Origin: Ruegeria sp. HKCCSA071
GTDB lineage: Bacteria; Pseudomonadota; Alphaproteobacteria; Rhodobacterales; Rhodobacteraceae
DNA length: 48,366 nucleotides
Direction: 5' to 3'
Assembly: GCF_017872555.1 (NCBI RefSeq)
Contig: NZ_JAEDOX010000019.1
Location: forward strand, 1 to 48,366
The notes beneath the pieces are model-generated. The model saw only the letters and a program-made list of their open reading frames with translations, had not been told where the DNA came from and did no database searches. Shown one piece after another: positions 9,820 to 18,435 of the stretch. Each line of letters begins with the position of its first letter. The first letter of the stretch is position 1. The position numbers and the translations under genes are program-made.

Positions 9820-10719
9820 TCAGGATTGGCCTGACTTGCCTAGCGACATAGTATGGTTTCTGAGCCACGTCATGAAACCACGCGGGTCACGCTCCAACTG
9901 TTCCATGTCCTGATCCGAGATCGGATTGCCAATGACCGGCGATTGCGGTTTTTTGCACGAGCGGACGATTTCATGCAGCAGCAACCCTTGCCGGAGGATC
10001 GGCGACAGCTTGTTTGCAATCTGATACCAGCGCGAGTTGCTGCCGGGAAAGAAAATAGGCAGCACGCGCGCACCCGAACGGCGGATCATCTTTGCAGTGA
10101 ACACATTCCACTCGCGCTCGACTGCGGGGCCGAACCAGTCATCCGAGGACATGACGACGCCGGACGGGAACAGCGCCACGACGCCGCCGTCTTTCAGATG
10201 GTCCATCGCCTTGCCACGCATTTCCAGCATCTTGGCCTGCGCCTCGGGGTCATGCGGAAACGGAACCGGGATCATGAAAGACGTCGCGGCCTCATCAAGA
10301 CCCGTCAGGACCGAGCGGGTCAGAATGCGATAATCACTGCGGACCCGCCCGATCAACTCGGCCAGAATCATACCGTCCACCATCCCGTGAGGGTGGTTGG
10401 CAACGACAACCACGGGGCCGGTTTTTGGGATACGGGCGATCTGTTCTTGCGGTGTGGTCAGGTCAATCCCCATCACCTCAAGCGCGCCGCCCCAGAACCG
10501 CTGCCCCCGGTAAAGTTCGTTCTTTTTCTCGAATTTGTTAACCATCCGCAGAATGGTCAGCTTGCCCGTACACCATTCGATTGCGCGAATGGCCGTCGAA
10601 GTCCAGGCATCGTCGAAAGAGTTCGCATAGGTCAGAGTTCTACGATCGTAGATCTCGCCCTGATCTGCGGTCCCATCCACCACCGGGCTTGTCTTGGTCT
10701 CGTGCGTCGTTTCCGCCAA
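9820..10719 (-). CDS. Lysophospholipid acyltransferase family protein
   Basis: The 299-residue protein is a PlsC-superfamily acyltransferase. It shows the motif NHPHGMVDG (residues 108-116; an NHP-G--DG variant like that of OlsA-type enzymes), the RSDYRILTR stretch, and the substrate-binding motif ALFPSGVV with the following WNVFTAKMIRRSGARVLPIFF. No strong membrane helix is seen at the N-terminus. OlsA-like enzymes add the second acyl chain to ornithine or glutamine lipids in roseobacters, but the substrate here is not determined by sequence. It ends 47 bp from the converging hbd gene; ptsH lies upstream on the same strand. Confidence 0.85.
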   Translation of the reverse strand: MAETTHETKTSPVVDGTADQGEIYDRRTLTYANSFDDAWTSTAIRAIEWCTGKLTILRMVNKFEKKNELYRGQRFWGGALEVMGIDLTTPQEQIARIPKTGPVVVVANHPHGMVDGMILAELIGRVRSDYRILTRSVLTGLDEAATSFMIPVPFPHDPEAQAKMLEMRGKAMDHLKDGGVVALFPSGVVMSSDDWFGPAVEREWNVFTAKMIRRSGARVLPIFFPGSNSRWYQIANKLSPILRQGLLLHEIVRSCKKPQSPVIGNPISDQDMEQLERDPRGFMTWLRNHTMSLGKSGQS

Positions 10720-10759
10720 TTCCTGGCCTTCCCGTTCTTTCTGTCCCGGCGAGGGCGGC

Positions 10760-11029
10760 TTAGAACCCCTCTCCGAACTTGTCGTTCACAAGCGCTTCCA
10801 GAGCTTCTGCCAATGCTTCAGCATCCGGTCCGGAGGTCTCGACGTCAATAGTTGTTCCGCGTGATGCTGCCAACATCAAAAGGCCCATAATACTGTCGCC
10901 TGACGCAGAAATCCCGTCCTTCGACACCTCGGCATGCGCATCGAAACCTTCCACAACCTCAACCAGCTTCGCCGAAGCGCGGGCATGCAGACCTTTTTCA
11001 TTTATTATTTTCAGGCTTCGAGTGGTCAT
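10760..11029 (-). CDS. ptsH: HPr-family phosphocarrier protein
   Basis: HPr carries phosphate in the nitrogen-type or regulatory PTS. The 89-residue protein has His15 in GLHARASAKLV (site of phosphorylation by EI-Ntr) and Ser46 in the segment GDSIMGLLML (site for HprK). No sugar permease is encoded nearby, so it acts as a regulator. I chose the ATG at 11029 (MTTRSLKII); an ATG two codons upstream at 11035 and a TTG at 11038 are alternatives. It is the last gene of the chvI-chvG-hprK-rapZ-manX-ptsH run, starting about 16 bp after manX. Confidence 0.93.
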   Translation of the reverse strand: MTTRSLKIINEKGLHARASAKLVEVVEGFDAHAEVSKDGISASGDSIMGLLMLAASRGTTIDVETSGPDAEALAEALEALVNDKFGEGF

Positions 11030-11045
11030 ATTCATCAATCCGATT

Positions 11046-11438
11046 TTAGTCCAATGTCACATTTTGCGCATTGATGTATTTCCGTCCAGCTTCCATTGCC
11101 TGACGAACAGCATCACCAACGGGTAAGTGGCGGCTTTTGGCCAATTTAATGAGCATTGGCAGGTTTGCCCCATACAATATCCGCCGATCCTGAGGGGCGC
11201 AGGCCCGCAGACTCAGATTTGAAGGGCTGCCGCCGAACAGGTCGGTTACAACAACAACACCGTCGCCCATATCCACTTCGTCAGCCGCACGACAGATTTC
11301 CGCCTGTTTTTCATCCCTGTCGTGGTCGGGTTCGATCGCAATGGCCACAAGGCCGGGCTGCGGTCCGACCACATGCTGTGTGGCGGCCAGGTATTCCTGG
11401 GCCAAACCGCCATGCGCAACGATCACTATTCCGATCAA
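11046..11438 (-). CDS. manX-like (EIIA-Man): PTS system mannose-type EIIA domain protein
   Basis: This 130-residue single-domain EIIA of the mannose type has the active histidine His9 in IVIVAHGGLA, and the VVVVTDLFGGSPSN motif typical of the fold. With no IIB/IIC partner nearby it is probably a phosphate sink and regulator in the PTS-Ntr chain. Its start overlaps the end of rapZ by 4 bp, showing operon structure. Confidence 0.93.
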   Translation of the reverse strand: MIGIVIVAHGGLAQEYLAATQHVVGPQPGLVAIAIEPDHDRDEKQAEICRAADEVDMGDGVVVVTDLFGGSPSNLSLRACAPQDRRILYGANLPMLIKLAKSRHLPVGDAVRQAMEAGRKYINAQNVTLD

Positions 11439-12328
11439 TCCGACCTCACACTCAACGACCGACGTTCCATCTCGCGATGCCTAATTGCCACCTGCTGCCC
11501 GTCCTCTGCAAGGGCCTTTGCAACGGCTTCCGCCATTGCGACGGATCTGTGTTGCCCACCCGTGCATCCGAAAGCTACCGACAGATGTGCTTTTCCTTCG
11601 GCCCGAAAGGCCGGCAGCAACAAGGTTAGCAAATCCATCACCCGTCCAAGAAAGAGTTCGTAATTCTTATCCGATTGGACATAGCGCGCAACGTCCGAGT
11701 GTCGCCCATCCGCCGCCCGCAACTCGGAGCGCCAATAGGGGTTTGCCAGAAACCGGCAATCAAAGACCATGTCCAACCCGCGGGGAAGGCCCCGCTTGTA
11801 CGAAAACGACTCGATTGAAACTGCCAGATGTCGCCCCCCTTGAGGCGCAAACCAGTTTTCAACTTCTTCCCGTAACTGGTGCACGTTCAGTTGGCTTGTA
11901 TCGATCAGGGTATCTGCAATTTCGCGAATGGGGGCCAACAGTTCTTTTTCGCGCTGAACGCCGGTCTCAGGGCTGGCATCTTTGGCGACGGGATGCCGCC
12001 TGCGGGTTTCCGAGAACCGGCGCACCAATACGTCATCACTGCAATCCAGATACAGAACGGTCAAATCCACCCGCGCCATGCGGCCCAGGCTTTCGGCCAG
12101 TTCGATAAACCCTATTGTCGAGAAATCGCGATTGCGGGCGTCAATGCCCAGCGCCATTGGGCGGTCGCTGTCCGCACTGTCCAGCAGGCGCAGCAACAGG
12201 CCCATCGGCAGATTGTCGATGGCCTCAAAACCCAAGTCTTCCAGTACATGAATGGCTGTGGATCTTCCCGCCCCTGATGGGCCTGTTACCAGCACGATCC
12301 GCCGTTGCTCTGTCATTTGTTCGGCCAT
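11435..12328 (-). CDS. rapZ: RNase adapter protein RapZ
   Basis: The 297-residue protein has the P-loop GPSGAGRST (residues 16-24), the Walker-B-like block LTVLYLDCSDDVLVRRFSETRRRHP, and the C-terminal domain ending with the VAFGCTGGQHRSVAMAE motif that marks this family. In E. coli RapZ guides RNase E to the sRNA GlmZ. In alphaproteobacteria the gene sits, as here, between hprK and manX and its target is less clear. It overlaps hprK by 16 bp and manX by 4 bp, so all are cotranscribed. Confidence 0.95.
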   Translation of the reverse strand: MAEQMTEQRRIVLVTGPSGAGRSTAIHVLEDLGFEAIDNLPMGLLLRLLDSADSDRPMALGIDARNRDFSTIGFIELAESLGRMARVDLTVLYLDCSDDVLVRRFSETRRRHPVAKDASPETGVQREKELLAPIREIADTLIDTSQLNVHQLREEVENWFAPQGGRHLAVSIESFSYKRGLPRGLDMVFDCRFLANPYWRSELRAADGRHSDVARYVQSDKNYELFLGRVMDLLTLLLPAFRAEGKAHLSVAFGCTGGQHRSVAMAEAVAKALAEDGQQVAIRHREMERRSLSVRSD

Positions 12329-12783
12329 TCCGGGTGTACACGCCCATTCTTCAGAAGCTGCATCAACGCTGCGGCCAAGTTGGGCACGCCCGCCCCACGA
12401 AGCAAGGGAACAGTTTGCCCCAGCAACATGATTGTCGCCTCGGCAGGCAATCTCTGTGGTTCGTTTTGATCCAGATCCATAACATAGTCCAACGGAACCG
12501 GCCCGAATACATCCGCTTTGATCAAACCAATGTGACGGGCCTCAATCAAACCCTGTATCTGCGGCACGGCAGCGGCAATGACCTGATTGTCCCGCCTTGA
12601 CAGGTCGACCCGATCATCCGCGACCAGACCCGCCCCATAGGCCATCATCTGCAGTGCTAGAGCCGATTTTCCCGCGCCCGAAGCGCCGACAATCAAAAGC
12701 CCGCGCCCGGCCACTGTTACGCATGAGGCATGAACACAAGCGCTGTCCCGGTCTTTGGCGTCTGACAGAGAACCTGCTTGCAT
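12313..12783 (-). CDS. hprK: HPr kinase/phosphorylase, short alphaproteobacterial form
   Basis: HprK phosphorylates HPr on the regulatory serine. The 156-residue protein is only the C-terminal kinase domain of the Firmicutes enzyme: Walker A GASGAGKS (residues 33-40), the LVADDRVDL segment that follows, and EARHIGLI. The shorter length is normal for alphaproteobacteria. It starts 3 bp after the chvG stop and overlaps rapZ, linking the ChvG sensor to PTS control. Confidence 0.94.
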   Translation of the reverse strand: MQAGSLSDAKDRDSACVHASCVTVAGRGLLIVGASGAGKSALALQMMAYGAGLVADDRVDLSRRDNQVIAAAVPQIQGLIEARHIGLIKADVFGPVPLDYVMDLDQNEPQRLPAEATIMLLGQTVPLLRGAGVPNLAAALMQLLKNGRVHPEWPNK

Positions 12784-12786
12784 GAG

Positions 12787-14505
12787 TTATACAGGTAACC
12801 CCACTACAAAGCGTGCCCCTAGCGGGTCTGATGTGATATCCGCTTCGGTCGGGCGGATGTTCTCAGCCCAGATTACGCCGCCATGGGCTTCGACAATCTG
12901 TTTCGAGATGGCCAGACCAAGCCCCGAATTGTTGCCGAAATGCTCTGCCGGGCGTTGCGAATAGAAACGCTTGAACACTTTGGTCAAGGCCTGTTCCGGA
13001 ATACCTGGCCCGGTGTCTTCGACCACGACAAGAACACGGTTGTCTCGCTGACGTACCCAGACGCGGATGGCATCACTTTCTTCACAGAAGGAAATGGCAT
13101 TGGTGATCAGATTGACGAACACCTGCGCCAGCCGTGCCTCAAGCCCGTTGATGACAATCGGTTCGGATGGCAGATCGGTGATATAGTCGATCCCCTTGGA
13201 CCGCGCGTCTTCACCCAGATATTGACCGATATTGCCAATCAGCTTGAGCAGATCAAAGGGTTGTTCTTCTTCCTTAACCAGTTCCGCATCAAGACGTGAC
13301 GCGTTCGAGATGTCGCTGACCAGCCGATCCAGGCGCCGAACGTCATGTTCGATTACACCCAGCAGCTTGTCGCGCTGATCATCGCGCTTGACCATACGAA
13401 GCGTGCCAACAGCAGATTGCAGGCTGGCTAGGGGGTTCTTGATTTCATGGGCGACATCAGCGGCGAACTGTTCGTTTGCGTCAATCCGATTATACAGAGC
13501 AGTCACCATGCCCCGCAGAGCGCGGCTGAGGCGACCGATTTCATCCGGACGGGCGCTAAGATCAGGTATGCGAATGCGCCCCGGATTGACTCCTGTGCCC
13601 CGATCCTTACCCATTTCGGCCGCTGCGGCCAGGTCCGCCAATGGGTTGGCGATGGTCGAAGCCAGCACAAGGCTCAGGCCCACCGAAACCAGCAAAGCCA
13701 CCACGAACATTTGCAGAATGCGCTCCTGCTCGCGGCGGGCCAGTGCGTCGATCTCACCGGCGGGGCCTGTGATGGCAACTGCTCCGGCAGGGGTATCCTC
13801 GTAAAGGATCGGCGCAGCCGCAACAATAACGGTCTCACCTGCGGCGTCCTGAACTGCCTGAACCTGCCTACGGCCTGCAAGCGCCTGCGGAATAATTCCC
13901 TGTACCCGCTGCGCCAGCGTCGGCGCCTCGACCTCGGTCGACCAGTTGAGCAGGTTCGACACACCGATCCACACCGCGTTCAGCGTGTCGCTGATCACTG
14001 TGCTGCCGGTTTGCAGCTCGGAATTGGTTTGCAGAAGAACCGGCATGGCCGATCCCTGGGGGGCGCCGCGTGTCCAGCCAATCAGGGTGCCACTGGCGTC
14101 ATAAACAAAGACTTCCCCGCCTTCAGGAAGTGTCAATCCAGACAGCGTATCTCTGACGTCGAGGTTACCGGCATCCTGCGCCGTGTGCGCCGCACCCTGC
14201 CGCAGTTGGGTTTCAAAGACGTTGCTGACCAGCTGCGCATCGCCAAGCAGATTGCGCGCCGTTTGCTGAACCGTCTCTTTCCGCGAATCGTCCAGATACA
14301 GCAACCCCGTAACCAGGATCACCAGTGCGATCAGGTTAAAGGTGATGATCTTGCGCGCCAAAGGCGAGCCTCGCAGAGAAAACAGGTTTCTCTGGGACCG
14401 CTTTTCCCTCAGTTCCGCTGACTCGGAATCGTCGGGAATGACCCAGTCATCCCCGAGAACGACGTCACCGTCACGTAGTTCGCTGGCTGCTTCGGTGTCG
14501 CGCAC
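12787..14505 (-). CDS. chvG: Sensor histidine kinase ChvG
   Basis: This inner-membrane sensor kinase partners with ChvI. The 572-residue protein has two membrane helices (about 53-71 and 263-285), a periplasmic sensor domain of about 190 residues between them, a HAMP region, the H-box ADVAHEIKNPLASL (His353) and the ATPase part with an N-box (NLITNAI) and EDTGPGIP. Gene order places it in the conserved chvI-chvG-hprK cluster. In relatives it senses acid or envelope stress and influences pckA and exopolysaccharide; that role here is inferred. The Asp/Glu-rich N-terminal tail of about 40 residues is cytoplasmic. Confidence 0.95.
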   Translation of the reverse strand: MRDTEAASELRDGDVVLGDDWVIPDDSESAELREKRSQRNLFSLRGSPLARKIITFNLIALVILVTGLLYLDDSRKETVQQTARNLLGDAQLVSNVFETQLRQGAAHTAQDAGNLDVRDTLSGLTLPEGGEVFVYDASGTLIGWTRGAPQGSAMPVLLQTNSELQTGSTVISDTLNAVWIGVSNLLNWSTEVEAPTLAQRVQGIIPQALAGRRQVQAVQDAAGETVIVAAAPILYEDTPAGAVAITGPAGEIDALARREQERILQMFVVALLVSVGLSLVLASTIANPLADLAAAAEMGKDRGTGVNPGRIRIPDLSARPDEIGRLSRALRGMVTALYNRIDANEQFAADVAHEIKNPLASLQSAVGTLRMVKRDDQRDKLLGVIEHDVRRLDRLVSDISNASRLDAELVKEEEQPFDLLKLIGNIGQYLGEDARSKGIDYITDLPSEPIVINGLEARLAQVFVNLITNAISFCEESDAIRVWVRQRDNRVLVVVEDTGPGIPEQALTKVFKRFYSQRPAEHFGNNSGLGLAISKQIVEAHGGVIWAENIRPTEADITSDPLGARFVVGLPV

Positions 14506-14536
14506 GAGAGCCCATTACCCCTTGTTGGCGTCGCGC

Positions 14537-15241
14537 CTATTCTTCGTTGTACCGATAACCGATACCATAAAGGGTTTCGATCGCCGAAAACTCGGGATCA
14601 GCCGCGCGCATCTTCTTGCGCAGACGCTTGATGTGGCTGTCGATCGTCCGGTCATCCACATAAACCTGATCGTCATAGGCCACATCCATCAGCTGATCGC
14701 GGCTTTTGACGAAACCCGGACGCTGGGCCAGTGCCTGAAGAAGCAGGAATTCGGTCACGGTCAGGGATACATCATTCCCTTTCCAGCTGACCGCATGGCG
14801 CAGCGGGTCCATCCGCAAGTCGCCGCGTTCCATAACCTTTGTGTCGTTGCTATTGGCCGTAATCGCGTCGCCGCTTGTTGCCTCTTGCCGACGCAGCAGG
14901 GCGCGGATGCGCTCAACCAGCAACCGTTGCGAAAAGGGCTTCTTTACATAGTCATCCGCGCCCATGCGCAGACCCAGAACCTCGTCGATTTCATCATCTT
15001 TCGAGGTCAGAAAGATCACCGGCATCTGCGTTTTCTGACGCAGCCGCTGTAGCAGATCCATGCCATCCATACGCGGCATCTTTATATCGAGCACGGCCAT
15101 ATCCGGCAGCTTTTTGTTGAACGCATCCAACGCGGCCTGGCCATCATTATAAGTTTCAACCTCGAAACCTTCGGCTTCGAGTGTCATGGATACAGACGTC
15201 AGAATGTTTCTATCGTCATCCACAAGTGCAATCTTTGACAT
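14537..15241 (-). CDS. chvI: Response regulator ChvI
   Basis: This 234-residue OmpR-type regulator has a receiver domain with acidic pocket VDDD (8-10), phosphoacceptor Asp52 in [11 protein letters not shown] and Lys in the YVKKPF motif. A C-terminal winged helix follows ([10 protein letters not shown] ... [16 protein letters not shown]). The ATG at 15241 follows GGGGTGAG; a GTG three codons earlier (15250) is possible. It is the first gene of the minus-strand operon and is divergent from pckA, a frequent ChvI target in relatives. Confidence 0.95.
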   Translation of the reverse strand: MSKIALVDDDRNILTSVSMTLEAEGFEVETYNDGQAALDAFNKKLPDMAVLDIKMPRMDGMDLLQRLRQKTQMPVIFLTSKDDEIDEVLGLRMGADDYVKKPFSQRLLVERIRALLRRQEATSGDAITANSNDTKVMERGDLRMDPLRHAVSWKGNDVSLTVTEFLLLQALAQRPGFVKSRDQLMDVAYDDQVYVDDRTIDSHIKRLRKKMRAADPEFSAIETLYGIGYRYNEE

Positions 15242-15584
15242 CGGGCTCACCCCTATTCCTGCTCACTCGCGCAATAATTCGCTTATTTGTAAGGCATTGT
15301 TGGCGGTTTTAAGACGCCGAATCAATCCGTAACTGCGAATCGTGCCTTTGTTGCGGCAGGTCTGCGGCAAATTTGCCTTTATGGCCGCAAAAATATGCCC
15401 GGTTCTCGGTCATTGAATTTGTGATGGCGCTAAACCCGGACTTGGTTGCGCTAACTGCGTCAAACCCGCCTGTTCATGTCCTGAACGACCGTGGTAAGAC
15501 GCGCCCAACCGCCGGTTTTCCCGGTACACTGCCCCAAAGGCGCCTCAGGCCCAAAGCCCCGCGCCGCCACAGGAGAAGACACAC
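15242..15584. promoter_or_regulatory. Divergent chvI / pckA intergenic region with palindrome
   Basis: This 343-bp region between the two divergent starts must hold both promoters. The clearest structure is the perfect 12-bp palindrome GGCAAATTTGCC at 15366-15377, set between TTGCGGC (15351-15357) and GCCGCAA (15384-15390). It is a candidate operator for pckA control. A short open frame across 15373-15588 looks non-coding. Confidence 0.45.
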
Positions 15585-17183
15585 ATGACATCTGGACGGG
15601 TTAACCCGCAATTCCGCCTCGAGGATCAGGGCATCGAGGGTCTGGGCAATGTCTATTATAACTTCATGGAACCGGCGCTGATCGAAGAAGCGCTGAAGCG
15701 CGGCGAAGGTACACTTGGAAATGGCGGTGCCTTTCTGGTCACCACTGGCAAGTTCACCGGTCGCTCGCCCAAGGACAAGCATGTCGTCAAAACCAGCAGC
15801 GTGGCTGACACTATTTGGTGGGAAAACAATGCCGAGATGAGCGCTGAGGGATTTGACGCCCTCTACCAAGACATGCTGGCCCATATGAAAGGCCGCGACT
15901 ATTTCGTGCAGGACCTCGTCGGTGGTGCCGACCCGACCTACGCGATTAACGTGCGCATGGTGACCGAGCTTGCCTGGCACAACCTGTTCATCCGTCACCT
16001 GCTGCGCCGCCCCGACCGCGAAGATCTGGATGATTTCACGGCTGACTTCACCATCATCAACTGCCCCAGCTTCAAGGCTGACCCGGCCAAGCATAACTGC
16101 CGCAGCGAAACAGTGATCGCATTGAACTTCGACCGCAAGCTGATCCTGATCGGCGGCACCGAATATGCGGGCGAGAACAAAAAATCCGTATTCACCCTGC
16201 TGAACTACATGCTGCCAGAAAAAGGCGTGATGCCGATGCACTGCTCGGCCAATCATGCAGTCGGCAACGCGGTCGACACCGCCGTTTTCTTTGGCTTGTC
16301 CGGCACTGGCAAGACAACCCTGTCCGCCGATCCGTCGCGCACGCTGATCGGAGATGACGAGCACGGCTGGTCGGATCGGGGCACCTTCAACTTCGAAGGC
16401 GGCTGCTATGCCAAGACCATAAACCTGAACGCCGAGGCCGAGCCGGAGATTTACGCGACCACCACGAAATTCGGCACCGTGATCGAAAACATGGTCTTTG
16501 ACCCAGAGACCAAGGAACTGGATTTCGACGACGACTCGCTGACCGCGAACATGCGTTGCGCTTATCCGCTTGAATACATCTCGAACGCCTCGAAAAGCGC
16601 GCTGGGTGGTCATCCAAAAAACATCATCATGCTGACCTGCGATGCCTTTGGTGTACTGCCGCCGATCGCGCGGCTGACGCCTGCACAGGCAATGTATCAC
16701 TTCCTGTCGGGCTTCACTTCAAAGGTGGCCGGGACCGAGCGTGGCGTAACCGAACCGCAACCCACCTTCTCAACCTGCTTCGGCGCACCGTTCATGCCGC
16801 GCCGCCCGGAAGTCTACGGCAACCTGCTGCGTGACAAGATCGCCCAGCACGGCGCGACCTGCTGGCTGGTCAACACAGGCTGGACCGGTGGCGCCTATGG
16901 TGTCGGCAGCCGGATGCCGATCAAGGCCACCCGTGCCCTGCTGACCGCAGCGCTGGATGGTTCGCTGCGCGACGCCGAGTTCCGCAAGGACGCCAATTTC
17001 GGCTTTGACGTTCCCGTCTCTGTTCCGGGCGTCCCCGAAGTTCTGCTTGACCCGCGTCGGACCTGGGATGATCAGGCCGCTTTCGACAAGCAGGCCGAGA
17101 AACTGGTGCAGATGTTTGCCGAGAACTTCGAGCAGTATCTGCCATTCATTGATGACGACATCAAAGCCGTCGCAATCGGATAA
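15585..17183 (+). CDS. pckA: Phosphoenolpyruvate carboxykinase (ATP)
   Basis: PckA converts oxaloacetate and ATP to phosphoenolpyruvate, the entry step of gluconeogenesis. The 532-residue protein has the kinase-1a motif [14 protein letters not shown] (about 237-250), the LIGDDEHGW metal-binding segment, RSPKDKHVV near the N-terminus and [16 protein letters not shown] near residue 440. All are complete and the length is typical. The ATG at 15585 has AGGAGAAG upstream. The gene faces chvI and ends in a strong terminator. Confidence 0.97.
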   Translation: MTSGRVNPQFRLEDQGIEGLGNVYYNFMEPALIEEALKRGEGTLGNGGAFLVTTGKFTGRSPKDKHVVKTSSVADTIWWENNAEMSAEGFDALYQDMLAHMKGRDYFVQDLVGGADPTYAINVRMVTELAWHNLFIRHLLRRPDREDLDDFTADFTIINCPSFKADPAKHNCRSETVIALNFDRKLILIGGTEYAGENKKSVFTLLNYMLPEKGVMPMHCSANHAVGNAVDTAVFFGLSGTGKTTLSADPSRTLIGDDEHGWSDRGTFNFEGGCYAKTINLNAEAEPEIYATTTKFGTVIENMVFDPETKELDFDDDSLTANMRCAYPLEYISNASKSALGGHPKNIIMLTCDAFGVLPPIARLTPAQAMYHFLSGFTSKVAGTERGVTEPQPTFSTCFGAPFMPRRPEVYGNLLRDKIAQHGATCWLVNTGWTGGAYGVGSRMPIKATRALLTAALDGSLRDAEFRKDANFGFDVPVSVPGVPEVLLDPRRTWDDQAAFDKQAEKLVQMFAENFEQYLPFIDDDIKAVAIG

Positions 17184-17188
17184 ACGAA

Positions 17189-17216
17189 AAAAGGGGCCGC
17201 TGGGCCCCTTTCTTTT
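17189..17216 (+). terminator. Intrinsic terminator of pckA
   Basis: AAAAGGGGCC and GGCCCCTTTCTTTTT form a GC-rich stem with a small loop followed by a T-run, starting 5 bp after the pckA stop. Confidence 0.88.
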
Positions 17217-17264
17217 TGCCGATCCGCAGCTCCCTTAGCTGCCCACCAAATACTCATCTTATAG

Positions 17265-17290
17265 TTGTATGTCATTAAATGCACATACAA
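17265..17290. promoter_or_regulatory. Inverted repeat, candidate operator
   Basis: TTGTATGT at 17265-17272 and ACATACAA at 17283-17290 are perfect inverted 8-mers with a 10-bp AT-rich spacer, the form of a dimeric regulator site. It lies after the pckA terminator, about 150 bp beyond the 3' end of the proposed minus-strand sRNA. Confidence 0.45.
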
Positions 17291-17340
17291 GTGCGTTGTT
17301 TCAAAGTGCGATCTGCGCTAGGCATATTTACTGTTGAGAC

Positions 17341-17438
17341 GAAAAAGCCCGGCACATTCGCGCCGGGCACTGACTGAAAGGACTTTGTGGAAGCTCATAT
17401 GCGCACACTCACAACGCTGAATTGAGCAACCTAATCAG
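17341..17438 (-). ncRNA. Candidate small RNA with own promoter and terminator
   Basis: On the minus strand a near-consensus promoter (TTGACA at 17467-17472, 16-bp spacer, TAGACT at 17445-17450) points into a 98-nt stretch. That stretch ends in a terminator hairpin: GCCCGGC at 17362-17368, 8-nt loop, GCCGGGC at 17347-17353, then TTTTT. No minus-strand protein gene explains either element. The transcript would contain a single-stranded AAGTCCTTTCAG stretch (a possible anti-Shine-Dalgarno seed). It is divergent from the winged-helix gene starting at 17562. A plus-strand 8-codon frame at 17399-17425 overlaps it and is a weaker alternative. Confidence 0.55.
17342..17368 (-). terminator. Minus-strand intrinsic terminator
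   Basis: A 7-bp GC stem with an 8-nt loop is followed on the minus strand by five T's. There is no minus-strand coding gene within 1 kb upstream of it, so it probably ends a non-coding transcript. Confidence 0.75.
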
Positions 17439-17444
17439 GCTTCT

Positions 17445-17472
17445 AGTCTAAGTAAACGGGGATGAGTGTCAA
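17445..17472 (-). promoter_or_regulatory. Sigma-70-like promoter for the candidate sRNA
   Basis: The -35 is TTGACA (exact consensus) and the -10 is TAGACT (4 of 6), 16 bp apart, on the minus strand. Transcription would start near 17438. Confidence 0.5.
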
Positions 17473-17561
17473 CATGGGACTGGCTGATTGGTATTGCTAT
17501 CGGCGTGGTTCAAATGGTCGCGGACAGGCCGCAGTTGGCACAGAAAACAACAGGTAACACC

Positions 17562-17852
17562 ATGACGGAAATCTCGAAACTCACCGAACTACGCAAACTG
17601 ATGCAAAGCATGGAGCGGACGCTTGGGCTGGAAAAACTATCTCCGGTTGAGCGCGACATCTACTACGCCGCGGAAGAGCTTTCAAAATCCACTCAAGAAG
17701 TGCGTACGTTCGGTTTGATCGAGCATACTTTGGTTCAAAGCATTTCGCGCCCAACTTTTTTCCGCGCGCTGAAATCGCTGGTTGAAAAAGGCTATCTTTC
17801 GCAAAGCGGCAGCGCCAATCGCGGGCGGTACATCGTTCATGCCCCCAGATGA
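17562..17852 (+). CDS. Small winged-helix (MarR-like) DNA-binding protein
   Basis: The 96-residue protein looks like a lone helix-turn-helix domain: LSPVERDIYYAAEEL, then SRPTFFRALKSLVEKGYLSQSGSANRGRYIV, the recognition helix and wing of a MarR/LysR-type winged helix. I see no sensor domain. The ATG at 17562 has AGGT upstream; the frame is open to a GTG at 17466, but that extension lacks family resemblance. The target is unknown; the divergent candidate sRNA and the inverted repeat to its left are possible sites. A membrane-protein gene follows 33 bp downstream. Confidence 0.78.
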   Translation: MTEISKLTELRKLMQSMERTLGLEKLSPVERDIYYAAEELSKSTQEVRTFGLIEHTLVQSISRPTFFRALKSLVEKGYLSQSGSANRGRYIVHAPR

Positions 17853-17885
17853 TGCGCCCCGTGCGCGCACGATGCGGTAATTGCG

Positions 17886-18431
17886 ATGCGCGGCTGGGCG
17901 ACTGACACCCTTGCGGCTTCACTGGCTTACGTGCTTGCGTCGATACTGACCTTCGCTGTGCTGATGCCAATGCAGAACGTGTTTTTTCCGGAATACCCAA
18001 GCCGGGCGAGCCTGCTGTTTTTGCCGCATGGCGTCCGGGTTCTGTCGGCCTGGCTGCTGGGGTGGCGCGCAGTATTTGCATTGCTGCCGGGTGTGTTCAT
18101 CGTCTTTGCCTATCTGGCGGGAACGGATGTTTTCCTGCCCACCCGCCTGCTGGCAATTGCTGTCGCAGTCCTGACGGTACCTGCGGTTTTCTATCTGCTC
18201 AAGGCTGTCGGATGGGACCTGTTCCCCAACCCGAACCGCAAACCCTGCTGGATTTGCGTTATGGGCGTGGGCATAGCCACATCCTTTCTGGTCTCTGGCC
18301 TGACCAATCTGGTCTTTGGCAGTGCAACGGTTGAATACATCGCGTTCCTGATCGGCGACATCTCGGGCCTGTTCTTTCTGATGCTGGGTCTCTACTTCGC
18401 GTTCCGATTTGCCGACAGGCGACCGGGCTAG
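17886..18431 (+). CDS. Multi-pass membrane protein, MASE1-like
   Basis: The 181-residue protein is mostly hydrophobic, with about five membrane helices (about 10-30, 45-65, 68-90, 92-112, 128-175). The segment SLLFLPHGVRVLSAWLLGWRA resembles the start of MASE1 sensory membrane domains (usually WPPxGI-A-A-LLLG). No signalling output domain follows. It is probably cotranscribed with the winged-helix gene 33 bp upstream. The function is not known; the MASE1 resemblance is weak. Confidence 0.7.
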   Translation: MRGWATDTLAASLAYVLASILTFAVLMPMQNVFFPEYPSRASLLFLPHGVRVLSAWLLGWRAVFALLPGVFIVFAYLAGTDVFLPTRLLAIAVAVLTVPAVFYLLKAVGWDLFPNPNRKPCWICVMGVGIATSFLVSGLTNLVFGSATVEYIAFLIGDISGLFFLMLGLYFAFRFADRRPG

Positions 18432-18435
18432 CGCC

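Noticed and set aside
9853..10851. Plus-strand frame of 332 codons opposite the acyltransferase
   Set aside because: Antisense shadow with His/Arg-rich, unstructured translation; runs across two real genes.
13447..14421. Plus-strand frame of 324 codons opposite chvG
   Set aside because: Shadow of a complete sensor kinase.
15474..16700. Minus-strand frame of 408 codons opposite pckA
   Set aside because: Shadow of pckA; no recognisable domain.
17399..17425. Eight-codon frame with a ribosome binding site, possible leader peptide
   Set aside because: Too short to support and lies inside the candidate sRNA locus on the other strand; no attenuator structure seen after it.
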